DNA of 64,000 bases from Sclerotinia nivalis (lineage: Eukaryota; Ascomycota; Leotiomycetes; Helotiales; Sclerotiniaceae). The notes under the pieces are model-generated. The model had not been told where the DNA came from. It worked only from the letters and a program-made list of their open reading frames with translations, and did not search any database. Below, piece after piece: positions 1 through 7,805 of the stretch; the first letter of the stretch is position 1; every line of letters starts with the position of its first letter. Where the stretch lies: contig JAPEIS010000003.1 in assembly GCA_029531795.1 (NCBI GenBank), positions 930,001 through 994,000 of the forward strand, given 5' to 3'. The position numbers were made by a program, and so were the translations under genes.

Positions 1-90
1 CTCGATTCAATAAATTCAAGGCCAGCTCTCACCACAGGACATGAGAGCGACAGCTACTATAGCAAGCTCACCTCGTTTTCCTCCGGATTT

Positions 91-795
91 ATGAGTAAGG
101 AACCAGAAACAACCGTTTCCACCGAGAACGAAGATGCAAAAACCCCCGACCTCGATCCATCAGCTCAAGCCCGCACCTTTGGCGAAAATTCAGAACAACG
201 TCGTGTGGTCCGTATGCTCGACTTTGTCCAAGAGAACAATATCAACCTTATCGTAGGCGAATGGGTTCTTGCCAGGTTTACAGGCGCTGAAGGAGCAAAA
301 TGGTTCCTATGTCAATTGGAATTAGGATCCACGCACAGTTACTATGGACGACGCATAGCGACAGACGATATTGACTTCAAAAACGTAGTACCCGAACCTG
401 GGCTTGTGGGTCATTGGGAGAACTATATGAGAAACAAGAAAACAGAACTGTGCCGCGTCGTGAATGTGTTAGGCCAAGGACGGTTAGTTCGACAGTACGC
501 AGACTCAGTCACCAGCTCGGAGATTAAAACCGAGATGAATGATGACTCGGATCACGAAGGTTCAAATAACAAAGAAAAACTCAAAGATTTCCTCTTCAAA
601 CGAGGAACAGTCTTTGGCGCTGAAGTTGTCCAAACACTCACTGATATGTGGGGCGAGAGATTGGATGAGATATTGAGTGATACTATTCTCCAGCAGGTAC
701 CAAAGGGACTGAGAGCTGCAATCATGAACTTGAACGAGAATGAGGATTTGTTGCCAGCTATGTTTTTGAGTGGTATCCAGGTCCATATGTTTTAA
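91..795 (+). CDS. Hypothetical protein, 234 aa
   Basis: Single open frame, not recognised as a known family. The N-terminus (residues 1-35) is acidic and disordered. Residues 38-130 look folded (hydrophobic and aromatic pattern with WVLARFTG and WFLCQLELG). An acidic linker at about 150-162 (NDDSDHEGS) precedes a helical C-terminal part ending in HMF. No signal peptide or membrane segment is visible. The chosen ATG is the first in frame. A short upstream ATG at 41 opens an 18-codon frame whose TGA overlaps the start codon as ATGA. The window begins only 90 bases upstream, so an earlier exon cannot be excluded. It borders the transposon-rich block to the right. Confidence 0.6.
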   Translation: MSKEPETTVSTENEDAKTPDLDPSAQARTFGENSEQRRVVRMLDFVQENNINLIVGEWVLARFTGAEGAKWFLCQLELGSTHSYYGRRIATDDIDFKNVVPEPGLVGHWENYMRNKKTELCRVVNVLGQGRLVRQYADSVTSSEIKTEMNDDSDHEGSNNKEKLKDFLFKRGTVFGAEVVQTLTDMWGERLDEILSDTILQQVPKGLRAAIMNLNENEDLLPAMFLSGIQVHMF

Positions 796-905
796 TAGGT
801 AGTTTTGGGTACAGATCTTATGAATTGAAATTAGTTTGAAGCTGCTTTGAATTTGACTAGAACTGCAAGAATTTCCGATAGTCAGCCACGGTGGGCTTGA
901 TGAAA

Positions 906-1206
906 TACAGTAGAACCTGGTTACACCGGACTGAGTTATACCGGATACTTGGATATACCGGAAGTATTTCCCAATTTCATCGATTTTTGTATAGGAATAC
1001 CGGATTTTTTGCCTATAACGGATTACCGGATGATTTTTTATCAAATCTAGTATAATTTTGATGAGGATAAACTCTCGGAGGTTCGGGGATAACATCCGCA
1101 GAAATCTTGTTATAAAATTTTATAAATATTTTTTATACTGGAAACCTCTTTATACCGGATTTGATTGGTCGAATTTTTTGATCCGGTATAATCAAGTTAT
1201 ACTGTA
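906..1206. mobile_element. Pogo-like MITE with TA target duplication
   Basis: Imperfect terminal inverted repeats face each other: the left end begins TACAGTAGAACCTGGTTACA and the right end, reverse-complemented, begins TACAGTATAACTTGATTATA. They agree at 20 of 24 positions and all but one of the mismatches are transitions. The element body is 908-1204, about 297 bp, flanked by TA on both sides. ACCGGAT-type motifs recur internally. The CAGTA...TACTG ends, TA duplication and subterminal repeats match what is known of pogo/Fot1-type Tc1-mariner elements. No transposase frame fits inside, so it is non-autonomous. The transition-only divergence of the ends suggests RIP damage (inference). Confidence 0.7.
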
Positions 1207-1349
1207 GTGCAAGATCTTACTATGAATTCGTACCTTGATCAATAGGATTCCCCGGCACCGTGCACAAGACCCACCGGCTCAGCCCCATGCTCTAACCCCC
1301 ATTCTCGCAAATGCTTTCTGTACATTATCATCTACCGTCTAAACTCACA

Positions 1350-1505
1350 TACAAGAACTCGCACTAAACCCTTTAAAAAAAAGGATCTGCAGTGGGTTCG
1401 CAAGATATTCCGATACGAGATTGAAAAAACATCGGAATTTGAAGATTCCGAGCCCTAACCCATTGTCGATCTTCGTCTTAAACGGGTTTAGTGTGAGTTC
1501 TTGTA
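1350..1505. mobile_element. Palindromic MITE, about 156 bp
   Basis: The left end TACAAGAACTCGCACTAAAC is mirrored by the right end, whose reverse complement reads TACAAGAACTCACACTAAAC, a 22-base repeat with one mismatch. The similarity continues inward with gaps (GTGGGTT against CATTGGGTT-type sequence), and the centre contains a TTCCGAT...ATCGGAA stem. The whole unit could fold into one hairpin. TA at both ends is compatible with a Tc1-mariner style duplication. No coding frame fits. This is a separate element from the pogo-like one just upstream. Confidence 0.55.
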
Positions 1506-1545
1506 CGGTGATGGCGATAAGTTCCTACGTACGCAGGTAACATTT

Positions 1546-1563
1546 AGAGCCCGTTCTTTGTAC
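1546..1563 (+). repeat. Left copy of an 18-bp inverted repeat enclosing the LINE nest
   Basis: AGAGCCCGTTCTTTGTAC here is the exact reverse complement of 4328-4345. Beyond it, AGCTTAGAGA on the left resembles AGCTCACAGAGA on the right after a 7-bp duplication (TCTGTAC) in the right copy. The pair brackets about 2.8 kb holding the nested retroelements. It may be the terminal repeat of an old DNA transposon or MITE into which the LINEs inserted. No matching flanking duplication is visible, so the class is uncertain. Confidence 0.45.
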
Positions 1564-2298
1564 AGCTTAGAGAATTTTGTGATTTGCCGACCTGTCACGG
1601 GGAATATTAACCACTCGGTAAGAGTGGCGTCACTTTTATCGTGATACGATCTGAACACAGATTCGTGAATAGGCATACAAATTCGTGATTTTGATCAAAA
1701 TCATACTAAAAAAAACTTAATTGAATAAGAGCTTTATAAAAAGGATGATAATCTTTAATCAGATTTCTGAAAATGATGGTTTAATTCAAGGCATAATAAG
1801 AAAGAATCAATTTATCTATACTAGAGAATAACAAACTACTATATAATATATAATAGAGTTGAGTTTTTTATAATCCTTACAGAGGGGATCAAAACCTTAA
1901 GCGAATAAAAAGCCCTTTCTATGGTGGCGTCCTGAGGCATTCATGCCAGGATTGATTGATTGATTGATTGATTAAATTAACGTCTACACTGAGTCTAAGA
2001 CTATCTAAGACGGCTAGAGGCTTTTATGAACCCTTAACAGATAATATAATAAAGGTAAGTTGGCTTATAAACTTGGCTAAATATATAATTTAAATGATTG
2101 AGATAAACTCAATCTTTTGAATTGAATAAAGGAAGTGAAAACTAATCCTAAGGAATAATCCCGTCTTACAAATGTTGAAGTATATAATAGAAATAACAAA
2201 AGAAATAATATGTATTTAAAATTGTAAAAAGATTTATACTTTTCTTTCAATTTCATCATTCGTTTTTTCCTTTACTCTTCTTATTCTTTCTACTCCTC

Positions 2299-2661
2299 TT
2301 GCTTACCAGTTCAAAGATCGGCATTCCAGAGAATATCAAAAGAAATATTATTAGTGCTCTCTTTCAATTAAAAATCGGTCATGGATATTTCAAATCTTAC
2401 CTACAACGCTTTGAAATCTCGACAAATGATAAATATAGATATAGAAAAAGAGAAACTCCTGATCATTTATTATTCAGCTGTTTTTTATATAAGAAAGCAA
2501 AAAGAAAACTCAAAAAGAATAATCTATTATCTAGATTCATTATAAAATACCTACTTTATATCAAAACAGGAATAATCAAAAACCTCGAGTTTATCAATAT
2601 AACAAGAATAACATTAGATTATAATATCTCAAACGAATACAAGGAGAAGAAGAAGAGATAG
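2299..2661 (+). pseudogene. LINE reverse transcriptase/RNase H C-terminal fragment
   Basis: This is the surviving reading frame of the inner LINE, about 119 residues. HGYFKSYL and TPDHLLFSC are recognisable from Tad-type LINE C-termini. Codon content is extremely AT-rich (runs of Lys, Ile and Asn), consistent with RIP on top of truncation. The first few codons overlap the target duplication, so the annotated ATG is not an original start. It is a non-functional relic. Confidence 0.65.
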
Positions 2662-3371
2662 AAGCAAGAGAAGCAAAAGGAGTAAAAGGAGTAGGGGAAA
2701 AAATGAATAATGAAATTGAAAGAAGGGTATAAATTCTTTTACAATTTTAAATAAATATTATTTCTTTTGTTATCTCTATTATATATTTCAATGTTTGTAG
2801 AGCGGGATTATTCTTTAGGATTAGTTTTCATTTCCTTCATTCAATTCAAAAGATTGAGTTTATCTCAATCATTTAAACTATTATCACGAGATAGTACGAT
2901 CACGGAGCACGTTGAAGAGATCGGGGAGAAGATGGTTATAGTGAAGTGATAGAGTTAAGTGTGTATTGAATGAGAACTGTGTTGAATGACCTGCCCTCGA
3001 TCTTAAGGATCGTGGGTGGTATATATAGACTTAATGGAAGCTATCTAGCCGACGAGAAGCATCAATTAGGCTAGGCTTCGATCTGTATGATATCAGGAGA
3101 GGGTTGACGATCGTAAGGATCGACAAGATCTAGAAGGGCCTGATAACTAATGTAAAATGAGGGGTATAATGATCGTGGAGGATGGGGTGATCGTAGATCA
3201 CCAGTCATGTGAATCAGGTATCATGTGATTACCCATGACAACTATATATTTAGTCAGGCCTATAAGCCAATTTACCCTTATTATATTATCTATTAGGGGT
3301 TCGTAAAAGCCTCTAACTGTCTTAGATAGTCTTAGACTCAATGTAGACGCTAATTTAATCAATCAATCAAT
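2305..3371 (+). mobile_element. 5'-truncated Tad-like LINE (inner element) inserted into the outer LINE
   Basis: Opposite in orientation to the outer LINE. It carries the end of the LINE reading frame (about 2305-2661), with the characteristic pattern LKIGHGYFKSYL...RETPDHLLFSCF that resembles the zinc-knuckle-like C-terminus after RNase H, although the cysteines are degraded. Next comes the 3' UTR and a (TCAA)n tail up to 3371. A perfect 14-bp target-site duplication TACTCCTCTTGCTT lies at 2291-2304 and 3372-3385, inside outer-LINE sequence. The 3' UTR matches the outer copy in inverted orientation, except for a later LTR insertion. Confidence 0.8.
2882..3240 (+). mobile_element. Solo LTR inside the inner LINE
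   Basis: A 359-bp block interrupts otherwise collinear LINE 3' UTR: the outer copy has the undisturbed junction. The block starts TATCACGAG (a TGTCA end with one G-to-A change) and finishes CCATGACA, giving the short TGTCA/TGACA inverted ends of LTRs. Perfect 5-bp duplications ACTAT lie at 2877-2881 and 3241-3245. A TATATATA-like promoter motif sits near 3019. No internal retrotransposon sequence remains, so this is a recombination-derived solo LTR. Orientation is not determined with certainty. Confidence 0.7.
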
Positions 3372-3812
3372 TACTCCTCTTGCTTCTACCTCTCCTTTTT
3401 CTCCTTGTGTTCGTTTGAGATACTATGATCTAATGGTTATTCTTATTATATCGATAAACTCGAGGGTTTTAATTATTCCTATTTTGATATAAAGTAGATA
3501 TTTTATAATGAATCTAGTTAATAGATTATTCTTTTTGAATTTTCTTTTTGCTTTCTTATATAAAGAATAATTGAATAATAAATAATCAGGAATTTCTCTT
3601 TTCCTATATCTACATTTATCATTTATCGAGATTCCAAAACATTATAAATAAAATTTGAAATATCTGTAACCAATCTTTAATTAAAAGAAAACGTTAATGA
3701 TATTTCTTTTGATATTCCCTAGAATACCAATTTTTGAATTGATTTTCCAAGAGTAAATTGTTGTATAAATTGATGGTGATTAACAAAGATTGTTTGTATT
3801 GAGGAAAATAAT

Positions 3813-4043
3813 CTAATCCTCTGATTTCGTTCTTTTGATATCCATTCCCAAAAAATCAAAACTGGTTTCGTTCGATGATAATCTTTGTTTTGTAACTTCT
3901 TTTACAAAAGCGTCAACCATTTCGTTTCTTTCTACGAAGGTATACCCAGGAACCCAATTGAGGGAGATTTCGGCTCCTTTTCTTATAAGAGTTTCTGTGG
4001 CCTTGATTGCTCTGATTTGGCATGCTTGACCGGGGGCATTCAT
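3813..4043 (-). pseudogene. LINE RNase H domain fragment
   Basis: Seventy-odd codons of an RNase H-like domain from the outer LINE. GQACQIRAI, the WVPGY...E.NEMVDAF block and the alternating helix pattern match fungal LINE RNase H. The expected WVPGH and EGNEMAD residues are altered here (H to Y, G to R). The first residues come from the flanking target duplication. Non-functional fragment. Confidence 0.65.
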
Positions 4044-4051
4044 GCCAGGAT

Positions 4052-4881
4052 CGTCACACGATAGTATTTAAAATTAAATTTATAGAAATGTAATGACTTT
4101 TCTAATAAATTTTTGTAAATATATTTAATTTCTAGATTTCAAATTCTGAAATTGAATTTATATTGAATTTCAAATTTGATGAGTTTTAAAAAGAATTCGT
4201 TAATTTGAACCCGGCCCTCACAAAAGACCCGCCTGAGTAGTAGGAGAACAATGGTTTCAAAAGTGGAGCTCAATTTGACACTATACTTACTCCACTTTTC
4301 AAATTAGATCTCTGTGAGCTGTACAGAGTACAAAGAACGGGCTCTCAGCCTGAGAAAGACGTTGCTCATATCATCGTAGGACACGAATTGCCAAAAGAAA
4401 CCCCCACAGTCCATTTATGTACAGTGATGTGATTGTGGGGTTCCGGCTGAGGTTCTGTTTCAGTCTTTTGTTCCAAAGCCTAAAAAAGCCACATGTTAGG
4501 AGGGTGCTTTTGCCCAGTAATCCAATGCAACATTGATTTGTCGATCTATATCCGAGGATGGGATATTTGCATTGCCACCCTGAAATGCCCTTATCCTGGG
4601 CTGATGCCTGTTCGTTGGAAACCTTACCCATGGCACCAAGCTCATCATAAGCGCCAGCTTCGCACGTAAAGACCAAAACTTTTAGATACTTTAAATATCT
4701 GGACCGTTCACAGAATTAGTCGTGGCCCGAAGCTCGACTCTTCATTCCCCTATCCCCCCCACCCCAAAAAAAACACTCAGCAAACCATCTTAGTTTTGGA
4801 CTTAACGACCACACATTTCCAATTGTAAAAGCGGAACTACCCCGGAGAGCTATAAGGCTGACGTACAAACCCGGGATATAA
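4052..4881. other. AT-rich intergenic sequence beside the retroelement nest
   Basis: Apart from the right inverted repeat at 4328-4345, no gene is supported here. The left part is very AT-rich and probably degraded repeat. A 15-base string, CTCAATTTGACACTA, near 4269 recurs near 13349, which suggests fragments of one dispersed repeat. Confidence 0.4.
4328..4345 (-). repeat. Right copy of the 18-bp inverted repeat
   Basis: Perfect reverse complement of 1546-1563. Just inside it is a short hairpin-capable stretch around 4259-4300 (AAAAGTGGAG...CTCCACTTTT). Together with the left copy it bounds the retroelement nest. Confidence 0.45.
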
Positions 4882-5697
4882 TTGGTATCAAAATATTCAG
4901 TTATCATGGTTGACGTTGTCTCAATCATCATCGCCGTTGTTTCTCTGCTCGGCTCACTCGCAGCAGCAGGCTTCACGGGATGGATCTCATACTACTTGGA
5001 CCAGGCCAAACAGCGCAAAGCCACTAAGGCTCTAATCCACAAATATCGAGACCCTCTGACACTCGCGGCATACGATCTCCAATCTCGAATCTGGGGTCTT
5101 GTTAATAGGTTGCTTGACTATTATGAGGATGAAGAGAAGAAAGAAAATATATATGTTTACACGGCCTTTTTGATTGGGCAATATCTTTCATGGACATATA
5201 TTCTTCGCCGACAAGCACAATTCATGCAATTTTCGACGGAGCAAAAAAACCAGCAACTCAATAAGATCCTGGACGCCGTTACGGAGCAGTTTAGCCTGGA
5301 CAAATATCCGGGCGAAGATTCATTCATGCTCTGGCGTGGACAGCAGATGGCCATCGGCGAAATAATGACTAAAGAAGAAGAAGGTCAGCTTTACTGCATG
5401 GGATTCGCAGCGTTCTCGAAGAAATACCACGGTGAACCCGAATTCAAAAAGTGGTTCCTACCTATCGAGAGAGGTATCAATCTACTTGTAGATGCACGCC
5501 AGCGACGGGATCCTGTTGCGTCTTTTAGACTACGTCGTTTACAACATCTTATGATTGATTTGGTTGTTCTTCTGGAATTTCATCGTGTGACAAGTGAACC
5601 AAACAAACAATCGAAGGTTGATGCTGCTCCAGAGTGCAAGTGCGAGAACTGCCCAGGGGCTCTCGTGGCGCATCCAACTGAGAAGCTACCAGTGTAA
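4882..5697 (+). CDS. Membrane-anchored hypothetical protein, 271 aa
   Basis: Single exon. An N-terminal hydrophobic segment at about residues 9-33 (VDVVSIIIAVVSLLG...AGFTGW) looks like a signal anchor, followed by a basic stretch (QAKQRKATKAL). The remainder is soluble, helix-rich and Trp/Tyr-rich, as in widely distributed fungal hypothetical proteins of unknown function. A CKCENC cysteine cluster lies near the C-terminus. A second in-frame ATG at 4906 would still include the hydrophobic segment and may be the real start. No catalytic motif was recognised. Confidence 0.7.
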   Translation: MVSKYSVIMVDVVSIIIAVVSLLGSLAAAGFTGWISYYLDQAKQRKATKALIHKYRDPLTLAAYDLQSRIWGLVNRLLDYYEDEEKKENIYVYTAFLIGQYLSWTYILRRQAQFMQFSTEQKNQQLNKILDAVTEQFSLDKYPGEDSFMLWRGQQMAIGEIMTKEEEGQLYCMGFAAFSKKYHGEPEFKKWFLPIERGINLLVDARQRRDPVASFRLRRLQHLMIDLVVLLEFHRVTSEPNKQSKVDAAPECKCENCPGALVAHPTEKLPV

Positions 5698-7805
5698 TGG
5701 GCCAGAAGTCGAGAAAGTTATGATTGATGAAGTTCCCTTCTGTTATTGAAGAAATGGGGAGGTATGGAGATTTGGACTAGCGGCATCTCTACAAAAGTTT
5801 TGCTATCAAGAGGAGGATTTCGTTCAACTGTTGGATGTGTGCCAAATGCGATAGCATTGGGAGTTGATGTTGGCAATGATGTGCATCGAGAGACTCGATG
5901 TAAGTCAACACGAATTATGAATATATGGGTTATTCCCGCTGTGCTACGGGGTCCGAGGCGTTGGGAATTAGGGGATGGTTTACCCCGAAATAATGAGATG
6001 GATCGCAATCAATATATAATGGTGTAGAACTCGCATAGTCACCCATGTATCAGTGCTATTATGGTGAAGATTCAATGTTGATATCAAAATTCTGTTCATG
6101 CAAACGGAAAGTGTGATGTGCAGGAGGATAGAGCAGCAGATGCTTAGAAGGGTCCACGGGCCAATTGAAGACACTGGCCAACTGAACGGTCTAACCTAAT
6201 TAGATCACCGTTCAGTTGGCAGGTGGAGTAGCCTTTGAGATTTCCCCGCCACCAGACTTCAATGACAATCAACCGCGAAAATTAAAGCATCATTGGTCTA
6301 AGTACATTTACTTTACGGGATATCTCGCCGGAACATCTCACGCAGACGATGACTGCATAATAGCACAAATATTTCGGTATGTTTAGCATCCGGCGTCTGC
6401 GGAAACACATTTGGTCTATGCAGTCTGGGTGCGAAGATTTCAAGGGTTCCAACTTGCAAAGGGCGTTTTCAGAGGATCAAGTCCAACCATCTTAAAAACT
6501 ATTCTACGGCGACAGTTCGCCCTACAAGCTCAGAAATTTCTTGTCGCCCTTGGCCAGGCTTAGAAATATGCTTGATGTGATGTTGCGACAAGAAGTCTGT
6601 CTTTGATATAATCTTGATTTTTGCAAGAGGCCAATTCGGGTCAAACGATACTTTAGTGAATCTTATAATTCTTGCCAACCTACCACGAATTCCACAGATT
6701 ATCATATTTATATGAAAATTTTAAATTGTGTGCCGATCACATCTGCTTCGGTCTTGATTGATAGGAGTCTTCAAATGAATACCTGAGATGTTACTATCGT
6801 TATGAGCGAAAAGCTGACAATGTTGATAGTGCGGAGCCGGCCTCTTGCCCCTCTAATTTCACGTTCAATCCGTATCAGATTAATTTCTGGCTAAAACATC
6901 ACAATACTACCCCTGTTCAAGTGGAACTTTGCTTCGAAGGGCATTTTGCACAGTGCAAAAAGGTTGGCGCAGACCTGAGAATTCGTGTGCTCGAATCCGG
7001 AAAGATCTGCATTGTAATCTTGGTCTCGATCGTGCGTTGACTGTAACATCTCAGCAGACTTGCGAAAGCTACTAAGTTGACAAAGACTGATAGATTTTCG
7101 ATAGAAGAATGATCTATAGTTGGCAGTGTAGGACGCATTCTTCGCGCACTTTTTGAAATGGAACCACACACCGAAGCTGGAGTGGGACGTTATGGTAAAT
7201 AGTTGGGGCTTTGGAAAAATCTTTTCCTCATGCGTAAGCTTACAGGGAGCGTGATACTTTTTCTCTAGTTCGACGCATGCATCTGGTGCTATTGCACCGC
7301 AACCCCTGTTGGATCAGCGGCCCGCTAAGATGTGCTGTAACCAATCAATGATATTCAAATTATAGAAAACTCAAACACGAGTGGATGAAGACAGCAGCTC
7401 ATTTATGATTGTTATGATAAACAGGTACTTGCCCCTGGACTCTCCTTTCTTTTCTTTTCTTTTCGCTTATGGCATGTTGTATGAACTCTAATAATTTACC
7501 ACCAAACATATGGTGTTGGTCTCCATTCGATCCTCGTAGTCTGTATTCTAAGAGATGTGCTGTTGCGATGCAGTGTTTTTCTGAGTTAAATCTTTCTTCG
7601 AGTCCTAGTTTGCCCCACCTTTCCCTCATTCACATATATGCGCTACGACAGCTCCTCACGAATATCGTAAGGTTACTCCGCATCAACCTAAAATCTTACA
7701 TGTCCACAATCGTTTATGCTTATGTATACTTTCTTTATGGTATTTAATACGTAGTCAGAGACCGTGGCGCTGAAGTAGGTCTTCTCGGTCATCCTTTCGA
7801 CAAAT
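5698..7805. other. Intergenic region upstream of the GH89 gene
   Basis: No convincing gene. Short open frames at 5746-6027 and 6891-7171 lack coding character and overlap one another on both strands. The region contains the perfect hairpin described at 6177-6220 and a CTTTT-rich stretch near 7441-7466. The last few hundred bases should hold the GH89 promoter. Confidence 0.5.
6177..6220. repeat. Perfect 14-bp inverted repeat with 16-base loop
   Basis: GCCAACTGAACGGT (6177-6190) is followed by 16 bases and then its exact reverse complement ACCGTTCAGTTGGC (6207-6220). Weak complementarity extends outward. It could be a small foldback element remnant or a structured transcript end. Function unknown. 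Confidence 0.6.

Larger units (their letters stand above)
1951..4034 (-). mobile_element. 5'-truncated Tad-like LINE (outer element), split by a later insertion
   Basis: Read on the minus strand, 4034 to about 3813 encodes an RNase H-like piece (GQACQIRAIKATETL...LNWVPGYTFVERNEMVDAF), typical of fungal Tad-type LINE RNase H domains, where the usual form is WVPGH...EGNE.AD. The frame then decays into AT-rich sequence to 3386. It resumes at 2290 with 3' UTR and ends in an (AATC)n tail at 1951-1971. A 17-bp target-site duplication, GGCATTCATGCCAGGAT, lies at 1936-1952 and 4035-4051. Compared with the inner copy it carries many extra C-to-T/G-to-A differences. It is not coding-competent. Confidence 0.75.

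Noticed and set aside
562..1095. Minus-strand open frame of 177 codons
   Set aside because: It overlaps the first gene on the opposite strand and the MITE, with no domain or coding character.
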